DNA from: Flavobacterium agri
Lineage (GTDB): Bacteria; Bacteroidota; Bacteroidia; Flavobacteriales; Flavobacteriaceae
Direction: 5' to 3'
Assembly: GCF_013401995.1 (NCBI RefSeq)
Contig: NZ_JACBJI010000002.1
Coordinates: forward strand, 310,001 to 374,000
Length of the DNA stretch: 64,000 nt
This document shows, in pieces, positions 53,202-63,400 of the stretch (the stretch's first letter is position 1; every line of letters begins with the position of its first letter). Below the pieces are notes generated by a model. It was not told the DNA's origin. It searched no databases and saw only the letters and a list, made by a program, of their open reading frames with translations. The translations under genes were made by a program, and so were the position numbers.

Positions 53202-55717
53202 TGCGGCTGCGGCTCGTCATATTCGCGTTTCTGTTGCCGATGTTCGCGTTGGCGCAAAACCAAAGGCTTGCACTGAAAACGCTGCTCGCGCAAATTTCTC
53301 AAAAACACGACGTGCGCTTCAGTTATATCGAAGACGAATTGGTGGTTTACATGCTCGCGTCTCCCGATGAAAATCTGACGTTGGCCAAAAAAATCGAATA
53401 TATCGAAGCCCATACGCAGCTCAAATTCGAAACCGTTTCGGCCAATTATTACGTGGTTTCGAACAACCGCAAGATGGACAAGCCGTTGTGTGCGTATCTC
53501 ATCGATTCCGAATCGGGAAGAGGAATCGAAAACGCCCAAATCACGATGCAAGGTTTGTCTGTCGAGGTTTTTTCGAACGCGGACGGCTATTTCGAATTGC
53601 CGGTTTTGGCGCCGAACACGATCCAGATCAGGCATCTCGGATACGAAAACATCCAGATCGAACCCCAAAGCATTTACGTTTCCGATTGCCCGAAACTGCA
53701 GCTCAAACCCGTCATCGAAGAACTCAAACCCGTTCTCGCGCATCGTTATATCGCGACGGGAATCACCAAAAACGACAACGGTACGTTGACCGTCCGTCCC
53801 GGCAAATTCGGGATTCTTCCGGGCTTGACCGAACCCGACGTCTTGCAAACCATGCAACAAGTTCCCGGCATCTCGAGTATAGACGAAACCGTTTCGAATA
53901 TCAATGTGCGCGGCGGTTCGCATGACCAGAATTTGTTTTTGTGGAACGGCATCCGCATGTTCCAGACGGGGCATTTTTTCGGATTGATTTCGGCTTTCAA
54001 TCCGATGCTCGCCACAAATATTTCGATCTCGAAAAACGGAAGTTCGGCCCGTTATGGAGAAGGCGTTTCGGCTTTGGTCGACGTTTCGAGCCACACCAAA
54101 AAGATCGACAGTTGTTATAACGCGGTCTCGGTCGATTTGATCAACGCGAACTTTTTCTCGAAGATAAAATTGTCCGACAAGGCCACGATCCAAGCGGCCG
54201 GACGACGCACGTTCACCGATGTGGCGACTACTCCCACATTCAAGATGTACCGCGACCGGATTTTCGACAATACCGAAATTTACGATGTGACAGGTAACCG
54301 CAAAATTCCGATCCGAAGCAAAAACGACTTCTATTTTTACGACTTTTCGCTTCAATACCACCAAAAAATCGGGACGAAACACGAGTTCGTACTCGATGGA
54401 ATCGGTATTCGGAACGAGGTCGATTTTACCCAAAGCCGCGAACTTGACACGATCAAGAATTCGATTTCACAACAGAATTTCGGGGCGAGTTTCCATTGGC
54501 GATCGTCTTGGAACGACCTCCATTTTTCGGAATTCCAAGCGTACGGATCCCAATATGGACTCGATTCGCACAGCAGGGATTTTACCGACGGATTCGGCCA
54601 ATCGAACCGCAATTCGATTTTTGATTTAGGACTTCGGTTGCATCATTCGTACGCCGTTTCAGATCGGTTCGATGCGACTTTCGGATATCAATACGATGCG
54701 ATCAACGTCGGGAACGATTTGCGCACTTTCGATCCCGATTTTTCGCAATCTTCAGACGAGACCTCGCGTACCCATGCCGTTCTTGCCGAAGGCGATTACG
54801 CTTCCGCGGATGCGAAAACCAAGATCCGTGCGGGTTTGCGACTCAACTATTTCGAACGATTCGCTTTGGTTTTGGCCGAACCGCGTCTTGTGTTGATCCG
54901 TTCGCTCACCCAAAAACTCAAACTCGAGATTTTGGCCGAGCGCAAAAGCCAGAGCATTTCGCAAATCGCGTCGCACGGACAGGATTTCCTCGGGATAGAC
55001 AACAACCGATGGGTTTTGGCCAACGAATCGGGCGTTCCGGTGCAGAAAAGCACACAGTTTTCGGCCGGACTTACGTTCGAACACGACGGCTGGTTGGTTG
55101 CTGTCGATAATTTCTACAAGCACGTTTCGGGAATCAACGCGTCCGAGCAGGATTTCCGCAACCAGTTCGAAGGCGTTCAGGCAACCGGCAGTTATAGGGT
55201 TTTGGGTTCGGAATTTTTCGCCCAGAAGAGTTTCGGCAAGTTCTATTCCTGGATTTCGTACACCTATAACGACAACCGATACGATTTTGACGCGTTCGCA
55301 CCTTCGCGCTTCGATAACAATTTCGCGATCAAACACGCGATTTCCTGCGCCGCGATTTACGAATGGAACGAGTTGCGTTTTGCCTTGGGCGCGAAATGGC
55401 ATTCGGGCCGCGTGACGACTTTGCCGACGGGAATCATCATTGATCCGGCCAATCCATCGAATTCTGAGATCACTTTCGGGCAACCCAATTCGCGTACGCT
55501 TAAAGAATATGTGCAAGTCAATTTCTCGGCTTCGAAAAACTGGACGTTGGCGCCAAAAACGGTTCTTTCCGCGAGTGCGTCGGTGCTTAATATTCTGGAC
55601 AGGAAAAATGTGATCAACCAATATTATCGCATAAACGAGGCTTCCGATTCGGCCGAACGCGTCACTTCGTATTCTTTAGGCCTGACGCCGAACGTTGCGT
55701 TAAAGCTTATTTTCTGA
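53201..55717 (+). CDS. TonB-dependent receptor with STN signalling domain
   Basis: 838 residues from ATG 53201 (MRLRLVIFAFLLPMFALAQN signal peptide). The STN (secretin/TonB N-terminal) domain runs about 25-105 (ISQKHDVRFSYIEDELVV). A carboxypeptidase-regulatory-like fold follows (CAYLIDSESGRGIENAQITM), then the plug (LPGLTEPDVLQTMQQVPGIS; NVRGGSHDQNLFLWNGIRMF). The rest is a beta-barrel with the final aromatic residue (ALKLIF). It imports a substrate across the outer membrane and signals through FecR to the sigma factor. No SusD partner is present, so it is FecA-like rather than SusC-like. The substrate is unknown. Confidence 0.92.
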   Translation: MRLRLVIFAFLLPMFALAQNQRLALKTLLAQISQKHDVRFSYIEDELVVYMLASPDENLTLAKKIEYIEAHTQLKFETVSANYYVVSNNRKMDKPLCAYLIDSESGRGIENAQITMQGLSVEVFSNADGYFELPVLAPNTIQIRHLGYENIQIEPQSIYVSDCPKLQLKPVIEELKPVLAHRYIATGITKNDNGTLTVRPGKFGILPGLTEPDVLQTMQQVPGISSIDETVSNINVRGGSHDQNLFLWNGIRMFQTGHFFGLISAFNPMLATNISISKNGSSARYGEGVSALVDVSSHTKKIDSCYNAVSVDLINANFFSKIKLSDKATIQAAGRRTFTDVATTPTFKMYRDRIFDNTEIYDVTGNRKIPIRSKNDFYFYDFSLQYHQKIGTKHEFVLDGIGIRNEVDFTQSRELDTIKNSISQQNFGASFHWRSSWNDLHFSEFQAYGSQYGLDSHSRDFTDGFGQSNRNSIFDLGLRLHHSYAVSDRFDATFGYQYDAINVGNDLRTFDPDFSQSSDETSRTHAVLAEGDYASADAKTKIRAGLRLNYFERFALVLAEPRLVLIRSLTQKLKLEILAERKSQSISQIASHGQDFLGIDNNRWVLANESGVPVQKSTQFSAGLTFEHDGWLVAVDNFYKHVSGINASEQDFRNQFEGVQATGSYRVLGSEFFAQKSFGKFYSWISYTYNDNRYDFDAFAPSRFDNNFAIKHAISCAAIYEWNELRFALGAKWHSGRVTTLPTGIIIDPANPSNSEITFGQPNSRTLKEYVQVNFSASKNWTLAPKTVLSASASVLNILDRKNVINQYYRINEASDSAERVTSYSLGLTPNVALKLIF

Positions 55718-55875
55718 CACGTACTTTATCGATATTTCGTTGATTGTCGTCACTAATAATGTCGACCAAACGATTTATTTACCAAAAATTCTTATTAAAA
55801 AAAGCCACTTCGCCGAAGTTTTTAACATTTTTGTCGAATAAAAGCTGTTGGATTTCAGTTTGTTGCCAAAACATA

Positions 55876-55883
55876 TAAATTTG
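55876..55883 (+). promoter_or_regulatory. Promoter -7 box TAAATTTG
   Basis: A TAnnTTTG match 38 bases before ATG 55921. A TTG at 55848-55850 is 25 bases upstream, slightly long. The rest of 55718-55920 shows no gene. Confidence 0.45.
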
Positions 55884-55920
55884 TCATGTCAAACATTACA
55901 GAAGTCCCAATCTGCATAAA

Positions 55921-57906
55921 ATGATGAGAACAGTCTGCATTTTCCTATGGCTTTGCGTATGCCTTAGTTCGAGTGCGCAAGTCGGTGTCGGAACGACGAA
56001 TCCGAACGCCCAGCTTGATATCGTTGCTTCGAACCCGTCGGCTCCAACGAGCAAGGACGGTCTTTTGATTCCCAGAATTTCTGCTTTTCCAGCAATCAAT
56101 CCGTCGGTTTCCCAAGACGGGATGCTCGTGTATTTGAATACGGTATCGGGCCCTTATCAACCGGGTTTTTATTATTGGAACAACGCGGCCTCGCTCTGGA
56201 TTTCGATCAGCAGTTTCAAAGGATGGGATACGGTCGGTAATGCGAATGCGGTCAGCGGAACGAATTTCATCGGAACGATCAACGCCCAGGATGTCGATTT
56301 TCGCTCGAACAACAGCATCAAAATGCGATTGACCCAACGCGGACAGCTCGAATTCCTCAACAACGGCACTTCCATTTTCATCGGTGAACAAGCGGGCGAC
56401 AACGACGACGAAACGGCCAACCGCAATTCGTTTATCGGGTATCAGTCGGGATTGGCCAATACGACGGGCAGCAACAATATCGGTTTGGGTTATCAATCGC
56501 TTTATTCGAATGTTTCCGGCGATTACAACATCGGCTTCGGAAACGGGACATTGCGCAACAACACAGGAAACAGCAACGTCGCGATCGGCAACAACGCGAT
56601 GACGCAAAATACGATCGGTGCGAACAATCTCGCCATCGGTGCCAATGCCTTGAGCCAATCGACTACCGCTTCGTGGAATACGGGACTAGGCGGAAACGCT
56701 TTGCGCAATAACACCACGGGCGAATCCAATACGGCGACAGGTCCGAATTCGATGATGGCCAACACTACGGGTTCTGGAAACACCGCAAACGGAGCGAATT
56801 CCTTAGTAGCGAACATCACCGGAAACTCGAATACCGGCATCGGATTTTCGGTACTTCACGACAATACGGGCGGAAATTCCAACACGGCGATCGGTTCGTC
56901 CACGATGTACTACAACAAGACCGGATCGAATAATACAGCCGTAGGAGCGGCGGCTTTGATCAACAACGAAACGGGTAACGGCAACACGGCTTCGGGCCAT
57001 TATGCGTTGCGTTGGAACGTTTCGGGCGACAACAACACCGCCATCGGGCGTTATGCGTTAAGCAGCAACCTCACCGGATTGACGAACACCGCTTCGGGCG
57101 CGAATGCCATGGCGACCAACCAATCGGGAAACAACAATACGGCTTCGGGGAACTCGGCTTTGCGCGAAAACCTCACCGGCGACAACAATACCGCAATCGG
57201 TTCTTCATCGCTTTACAATTCGTTAGGCAACAGCAATACGGCTGTCGGGAACGCGGCCTTACTCGCGAACTTGACGGGAAGCAACAACACCGGAATCGGA
57301 AACGGAGCGAACGTATCCACTTCGGCTTTGGGCAATGCTACCGCGGTCGGAAACGGCGCAATCGTGAACGCTTCGAACAAAGTGCGTCTCGGAAATGCGG
57401 CCGTAACCGTAGTCGAAGGGCAAGTCGCATATTTCAACCCTTCGGATGCGCGCTTCAAATACGATGTGAAGCAAAACGTTCCGGGTCTCGATTTCATTAT
57501 GCGATTGAAGCCTGTGACGTACCATTTCGATGCGAGAAAATTCCAGTCGCATCTTACGCAAAACCTTCCGGATAGTTTAAAAACCGATATGAATGCCGAT
57601 TTCGACAAGTCGTCCGCAATCATCCGCACCGGATTTTTAGCTCAGGACATCGAAAAAGCGGCCAACGAAATCGGATATGATTTTGACGGATTGCACAAAC
57701 CCGACGCGTCGAATCCTTCCGACAATTACAGCGTCGCTTACAGCCAGTTCATCATGCCGCTCGTGAAATCGGTTCAGGAACAACAATCGGAAATCGAGAA
57801 GCTCAAAGCCGAAAACGCCGCTCTCAAAACGGTTTCGGCGAACCAGAAACAAACGCTCGAAGCGATCGAGGCAAGACTCTCCAAACTCGAGAAATCCAAC
57901 GATTAA
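55921..57906 (+). CDS. Secreted tail-fibre-like protein with S74 chaperone domain (A)
   Basis: 661 residues from ATG 55921 (ATG 55924 also possible); signal peptide MMRTVCIFLWLCVCLSSSAQ. The N-terminal VGVGTTNPNAQLDIVASNPS opens a module also found in protein B. Residues 160-480 are repeats of about 14-28 residues of the kind NTAIGxxALxxNxTGxxN, forming a YadA-head-like stack. The C-terminal Peptidase S74 (intramolecular chaperone of endosialidase) domain has the autocleavage motif S508-D-A-R-F-K and RTGFLAQDIEKAANEIGYDF. It ends in a coiled coil (LKAENAALKTVSANQKQTLE). This suggests a trimeric surface adhesin whose tail is cut off after folding. It has no T9SS sorting domain. Confidence 0.88.
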   Translation: MMRTVCIFLWLCVCLSSSAQVGVGTTNPNAQLDIVASNPSAPTSKDGLLIPRISAFPAINPSVSQDGMLVYLNTVSGPYQPGFYYWNNAASLWISISSFKGWDTVGNANAVSGTNFIGTINAQDVDFRSNNSIKMRLTQRGQLEFLNNGTSIFIGEQAGDNDDETANRNSFIGYQSGLANTTGSNNIGLGYQSLYSNVSGDYNIGFGNGTLRNNTGNSNVAIGNNAMTQNTIGANNLAIGANALSQSTTASWNTGLGGNALRNNTTGESNTATGPNSMMANTTGSGNTANGANSLVANITGNSNTGIGFSVLHDNTGGNSNTAIGSSTMYYNKTGSNNTAVGAAALINNETGNGNTASGHYALRWNVSGDNNTAIGRYALSSNLTGLTNTASGANAMATNQSGNNNTASGNSALRENLTGDNNTAIGSSSLYNSLGNSNTAVGNAALLANLTGSNNTGIGNGANVSTSALGNATAVGNGAIVNASNKVRLGNAAVTVVEGQVAYFNPSDARFKYDVKQNVPGLDFIMRLKPVTYHFDARKFQSHLTQNLPDSLKTDMNADFDKSSAIIRTGFLAQDIEKAANEIGYDFDGLHKPDASNPSDNYSVAYSQFIMPLVKSVQEQQSEIEKLKAENAALKTVSANQKQTLEAIEARLSKLEKSND

Positions 57907-59411
57907 TTGAAGTAAAACAGGATTTTCGTTCCCGACGCATTTCCTTTCAAGTCTTTAAGGTCGACGATCTCAAAGCTGTAATCAGTGCGTTGTTTCTTGT
58001 TGAAGTTGGCGATGCGCTCGCTCGCGAAACGAAGCCCGAGCGATTCTTTCCGGAACGATTTTTTGTCGCTGTTCTGTTTGGCTTTCTCACGTCCTATACC
58101 GTTATCGGTAATCGAAAGCACGATTTTCACATCTTCTTTTTTGATGTCGATGCCGATGTTTTTCTCGCCTTCGCGCAACATCAAACCATGCCATAAAGCG
58201 TTTTCGATAAACGGTTGCAGGATCAATCCGGGCAAGCGGATTGATGCGGGGTTGATATTCGGGTCGACATCGATCGCAAAATTGATTTTCTTGTCGAAAC
58301 GAATGTTCTCGATATTCATGTACAGCTCGATGATTTCGAGTTCTTCCTCGAGCGAAATGCTGTCGGTACGCGAACTTTCGAGGATTTTGCGGATGAGTTT
58401 CGAGAATTTGTTGAGGTAATAAACGGCCTGTTCCTTGTCGTTGTCGATCAGATAGACTTTTATCGAATTGAGCGCGTTGAAAATGAAATGCGGATTCATT
58501 TGGCTGCGCAGCGATTCGAGCCGCAACAGCGAAATCTCGTTCTCGAACGAAAGCGTGAGCGATTTGAGTTTTTCGTCTTCCGATTTTTGAAGTACCGATT
58601 TGAGCTCGTCGGCCTGTTCGTGCAATTTTGTTTCCAACTCCACCTGGTAATTCTCTTTGAGCCGTTGTATTTCGGCCTGTTCCTGAATGATTTTCTGTTG
58701 GGAATTGATTTTCTCCAAATACAGCAACCGGATCTTATATCCCAAACCGAGCATAAAAACCACCGATTCGAAAATGATACCCGTGCAAAAGAAAACCAAA
58801 GGAGCCGGCGTTTCGTAAGGCAAAAACAACGTGCGGTAGAAAGCTGTGTACGCCAAAATGTTGTAAGCCGTCACGCCTACGATGATGAAATATCCGAGCC
58901 GGTTCGGAATGAAAAACGCCGAATACAACGCATAGATGCTGAATCCCGTAATCACCGGCAAATGGAAGAACATGTAGTACACATGCAGGATTTTCAGGTC
59001 GCCGATTGCGATCGAAAGCACGAAAAGTACGCCTCCGACGGCCATCAAAGTATACAGCACTTTGGTCAAAACCGTATGGAATTTAGGCCGATGCTGCTTC
59101 AAATCGAGAAATTCCCGATAAAAGAAAAACAACAAGCAATGGAATAAAATCTGGCTGTACAGGCTGTATCCGTAAAAGCGGCTCGTCACATACACGTCGT
59201 CGAGATGGAACAAAAACGGCGATTTCGGAAACAGATACGTAAGCGTCACGAAGTTGTAAAGCCCGTAATAGAGGAAACTTTTCACGCGCGATTGCGAATA
59301 GATCAACGCGCACAAAGCCGTGAGAATAAACAACATGCTGGCTACGAAACTCCAGATGTACACATATTCCGGCTGGCTGTTTATGACAACCTTGAGGCTA
59401 AAGTTTATCAA
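57903..59411 (-). CDS. LytS-type sensor histidine kinase with seven membrane helices
   Basis: 502 residues from TTG 59411 (MINFSLKVVINSQPEYVYIW); no ATG is near and the start overlaps the regulator's end by 14 bases. About 15-225 is a 7TM sensor region (FVASMLFILTALCALIYSQS up to FFCTGIIFESVVFMLGLGYK). A coiled coil (QQKIIQEQAEIQRLKENYQV) leads to the His_kinase domain. The H-box is SQMNPHFIFNALNSIKVYL and the N-box region ILQPFIENALWHGL, with the G-box ITDNGIGREKAK. It phosphorylates the neighbouring LytTR regulator. The stop overlaps the end of the S74 gene A by 4 bases. Confidence 0.92.
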   Translation of the reverse strand: MINFSLKVVINSQPEYVYIWSFVASMLFILTALCALIYSQSRVKSFLYYGLYNFVTLTYLFPKSPFLFHLDDVYVTSRFYGYSLYSQILFHCLLFFFYREFLDLKQHRPKFHTVLTKVLYTLMAVGGVLFVLSIAIGDLKILHVYYMFFHLPVITGFSIYALYSAFFIPNRLGYFIIVGVTAYNILAYTAFYRTLFLPYETPAPLVFFCTGIIFESVVFMLGLGYKIRLLYLEKINSQQKIIQEQAEIQRLKENYQVELETKLHEQADELKSVLQKSEDEKLKSLTLSFENEISLLRLESLRSQMNPHFIFNALNSIKVYLIDNDKEQAVYYLNKFSKLIRKILESSRTDSISLEEELEIIELYMNIENIRFDKKINFAIDVDPNINPASIRLPGLILQPFIENALWHGLMLREGEKNIGIDIKKEDVKIVLSITDNGIGREKAKQNSDKKSFRKESLGLRFASERIANFNKKQRTDYSFEIVDLKDLKGNASGTKILFYFN

Positions 59412-60138
59412 GGAAAGACGCTTTTTTCTGTCGGGAAACCGGGATTTTCACTTGGTTGGAAAGCACCACATATTCGTCCGATTTATGGTATTCCCGAATT
59501 TTATTGAGGTTGACGAGATACGAATTGTGCACGCGGAAAAAATGCGAATCGGATAGCTTTTCCTCCATGAACTTGAGTTTTTGCGTAATCAGGATTTTCT
59601 CTTTGTTCTCGAGGAAAATCGTGCAGTAATTGCCGTCGCTTTCACAATACAAGATCGAATCGGGCTCGAGGAAAATGATTTTACCGTCGCAAGGCACGCT
59701 GATTTTTTTCGCGCCCGATTGATTTTTCTGCAGCATCGCTTCCAACGTCTGCTCGAGTTTTTCGCTTAGGGCGGGTTTGTTTTTTTGCAATGCGATGTTG
59801 TTCACGCAAGCCACCAAATCGTCCGAATCGATAGGTTTGAGCAGGTAATCGATCGCTTTTTCCCGGATCGCTTTTATCGCATATTGATCGTAGGCCGTCG
59901 TGATCACCACGCCGAAATTGCGGTTCGGAAAAAATTCAAGGAATTGGAAACCGTCCATTCCGGGCATTTCGATGTCTAAAAACACACAATCCACCACATG
60001 CGATTTTAGGTAATCGATCGCAGAAGACGCATTCGAAAACGTCGCGACAATGGAAACGTCCTTGCAAAAATTCTGCAATTCCCATTCAAGGCTGCGAATG
60101 GCCATCGGTTCGTCGTCTATGAGGATAACATCGATCAT
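59398..60138 (-). CDS. LytTR-family response regulator
   Basis: 246 residues from ATG 60138 (MIDVILIDDEPMAIRSLEWE); the longer frame to 60264 runs through the repeat region and is not protein-like. Receiver domain with phospho-acceptor D55 in CVFLDIEMPG and the switch Lys in DYLLKPIDSDD. The C-terminal LytTR DNA-binding domain has ILYCESDGNYCTIFLENKEK and FFRVHNSYLVNLNKIREYHK. It is co-transcribed with the kinase downstream. LytTR domains bind direct repeats about two helical turns apart; such phased repeats lie just upstream at 60185-60291. Confidence 0.93.
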   Translation of the reverse strand: MIDVILIDDEPMAIRSLEWELQNFCKDVSIVATFSNASSAIDYLKSHVVDCVFLDIEMPGMDGFQFLEFFPNRNFGVVITTAYDQYAIKAIREKAIDYLLKPIDSDDLVACVNNIALQKNKPALSEKLEQTLEAMLQKNQSGAKKISVPCDGKIIFLEPDSILYCESDGNYCTIFLENKEKILITQKLKFMEEKLSDSHFFRVHNSYLVNLNKIREYHKSDEYVVLSNQVKIPVSRQKKASFLDKL

Positions 60139-60184
60139 ACGATTAAATGTACTGTAATTTTTTGACAGCCAGTCGTTTTGTGTG

Positions 60185-60294
60185 CCGATGGCAGATTTTT
60201 GCCTGTCGATCGCCGCTTTTCGTTTACCGATGGCATTTTTTGAAAACCGATCCGGATTTTCCACACGAAACCGATTACACGCAAACCGACCAAT
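60185..60294. repeat. 21-bp-phased CCGAT repeats between regulator and S74 gene B
   Basis: Units of the kind [CT]CGAT[GC]GC[AC] begin at 60185, 60206 and 60227, exactly 21 bases apart, each followed by a TTTT run. Further CCGA units begin at 60247, 60271 and 60286. The spacing of the first three is two helical turns. They lie in the shared upstream region of the LytTR gene (start 60138, minus) and S74 gene B (start 60417, plus). Confidence 0.65.
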
Positions 60295-60416
60295 CTACAC
60301 ACCCTATCGTTTCGTGCGCACATTCTTCAGATTCCCTACAGGACATTCCCGATACCTTAGCCTTAACGGATTCGCCCCGATCCGCAAACGAGAAGTACCA
60401 CCAAAATCTCCGCGTC

Positions 60417-63400
60417 ATGAAAAAGGTTACTCTTTGGGCGTTCCTGCTTTTGTGTTTTCCGATTTATGCCCAAATCGGGATCAATACCATCACGCCAAAT
60501 GCGATGTTCGAGGTCAATGCTACCGATCAGGGCGTGCTCATTCCGCGGGTGGCCTTGACTTCTGCTTTGGTTTCGGCGCCGGTTGTCAATCCGCAAGGAG
60601 GCGCGCTTTCCGTTTCGACTTTGATCTACAATACGGCGACTGCGGGCGTCTCGCCGAATAATGTCGTGCCCGGATTTTATTTTTGGAACGGTACGAAATG
60701 GACGGCTCTCAACAGCGACCTCACCGGATGGAGCACGACCGGGAATTTAGGCACGTCGTCTACCGTGAATTTCATAGGCACAAGAGACAACCAGGACGTA
60801 ATTTTCAAACGAAGCAACCAAAGAGCCGGATTTCTCGGCCAATCGAACACGTCGTTCGGATTAAGAACGCTTCCGACGTCCGGCATCAGCACCAACAACT
60901 CGGCTTTCGGGCTCGAGGCATTGTTTTCGAATACGACGGGAGAAGAGAATTCGGCAATCGGCAACAAAGCGCTGTTCTCGAACATTTCGGGCGATTATAA
61001 CACGGCGATGGGAGTGGAAGCGCTCACGGCCAATTCAACGGGCGACTATAACACCGCAATCGGGCGACGCGCGCTCAGAAGTTCCGTTTCGGGCATCGCC
61101 AATACGGCTTTAGGCTATCATGCACTGGATAGCAATACGGGCGATTTCAACACGGCCGTCGGAAGCATTGCATTCGCCAATGGCAGCGGTGACGGAAATA
61201 CGGCTATCGGACGAAGTGCACTCGAGCAAACCTCGGGCAGCAATAATGTAGCGGTTGGGCACAAGGCCGCAGAACTGCTCAACAGCGGAAGCAATAACAT
61301 CGCCATCGGTGCCAATACGAGTCTTTCCTCGACCACGGTTTCGAACGAATTGAACATCGGGAACACCGTTTTCGGGAAGATCGGCGCGACGGAAAAAGCC
61401 ATCGGAATCAACATCAATACGCCAAAAGCGATGCTCGAGGTCAATTCTTCGAACAGCGGCATTTTGATCCCTCGTGTGGCTTTGACCTCGACGACGGTAG
61501 CCGCGCCCGTCACCAATCCGCAAACGGGTGCTTTGGCAGAATCCACGATGGTGTACAATACCGCTATGGCCGGGACTTCGCCAGACAACGTAAAACCAGG
61601 ATTCTACTATTGGAACGGAACAAAATGGGCGCGATTCGATTCAGACGGAGAAAAACAACCACATTTCTACACGGCCGATGCGACCACTTTAGCTCCCGTA
61701 GCCACAACGATGCAAGCGATGCCCGACATGACCGTGACTTTTACACCAAAGCAGTCGGTGGTTTTCGTGAATTTCTCGGCTTCGGGCTTTTCGACCACGA
61801 CAGCATGCGGCAACTTCTCGATTTTTTTCCAGATTCATGTGAACGGGGTCGCGGTCAGGTCTTGGCAAACGCCTACCGAGGACGTGCTCAACGCATCCAC
61901 GAACAGACCTTCCTGGGATACGACGTTGAGCGTTCCCGTCTCGGTTACCGAAGGCATTCCGCAGACCGTTTCGATTTTATGGGGAACACCGGGCTGTAAC
62001 GCGGGTCTGAATCCGGTGGGAACATCGGTTATCGCATTTTCGGGATTTACTTATGGAGCTTTGCGCACGTTGACCATAATCGATCCGGCCGGAGGTTCGG
62101 GTGTTACGGGAACGCCTCCGGTGACGGCTTCGAGTTGGGCGGTTTCGGGGAATTCGGGACTTACTGCCGCGTCGAATTTCATCGGTACGATCGATAACGC
62201 CGACGTGGTTTTCAAACGCAACAACATGAATTCGGGTCGGATCTCCTTGACAAACACCGCTTTCGGGTCTGAAAGTCTGATCACGAACAGCGGAGGCGGC
62301 AATTCGGCTTACGGCAGCGAAGCACTCGCCGATAATGTTTCGGGTGGAAGCAACACCGCAATCGGCGCACGCACCATGGTCAGCAATGATTCGGGGAATT
62401 TCAACGTCGCCGTCGGAAGGGAAGCGTTATTGACCAATTTTACCGGAAATCGCAATACGGCCGTCGGTTTTTCGGCCATGTCGGCTGCTACGCAAGGCCA
62501 GAACAATACGGCTTTGGGCAACGAGGCGGAAACGTCCGGGGTTCTTACCAACGCCACGGCCATCGGGTCGAACGCTTTGGTGAGCACGAGCAATTCGCTT
62601 GTGCTTGGCAGCATTAGCGGAACCAATTCGGCCACCGCCGACGTAAACGTAGGAATCGGCACGACCGCACCCGAACGCGCGCTTCATATTTCAAGAGGCG
62701 ACAGCGGCGGAACTCCGTCCGTAAATACGGTTTTGGCGATGGAAAACGACGGCCCGACGTTTGCGCAGATCATGTCACCGTCCACGTCCGAAAGCGGCTA
62801 TTTGTTCGGCACGGAAGTCGGTTCGGTTCGAGGCGGCATCGTCTTCAACAGCCCCGGATTGCTTGAAGGCATCGGGTTCCGTTCAGGCGGCAATACGTTT
62901 CGTATGGGATTGACCGCAGCCGGCGATTTGGGCATCGGAACGGCAACTCCGGGCGGTCAGTTCGAACTTTCGCTCAACGAAGGTCGGAAACCCTTGAGTT
63001 CGGCCTGGACGATTCCGTCGGACGGACGCTTAAAAAACATAGACGGACTTTACGAAAAAGGGCTTGGGGAAATCTCAAGGCTTAAAACCGTGCGTTATCA
63101 TTACAAAAATGTTCCCGATAAAACGTTTGCCGACGAGGTTTTACGCGAATCCGCGGTTGGGTTCATCGCCCAGGAAGTACGCGAAATTTTCCCCGAAGCC
63201 GTTGGTGTCGACCGCGACGGGTACCTGAACTTCAACATGCACCCGATTTTGGTCGCTTCGGTCAACGCGCTTCGGCAACTTGACGAGAAGCAAAAGGCAA
63301 TCACGTCCGAAATCGAAATCCTCAAAAACGAAAACGCCGACCTCAAAGCCCAAATTGAACTCATGAAATCGGTCATGGCCGAACAGAGCGATATGATCCG

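Noticed and set aside
53153..54433. A 426-residue minus-strand open frame opposite the TonB receptor
   Set aside because: It is a shadow of the receptor: codon pattern and motifs support the plus strand only.
55791..55840. Terminator after the TonB receptor gene
   Set aside because: Only a 5-6 bp stem (ACTTC/GAAGT) in an AT-rich stretch; too weak to call.
60185..60294. CRISPR-like array
   Set aside because: The units are too short and imperfect, the between-unit sequences are not spacer-like, and no cas gene is present.
60147..60416. N-terminal extension of S74 protein B by 90 residues
   Set aside because: It would place 90 residues before a clear signal peptide and reads through the phased repeats; the ATG at 60417 is better.
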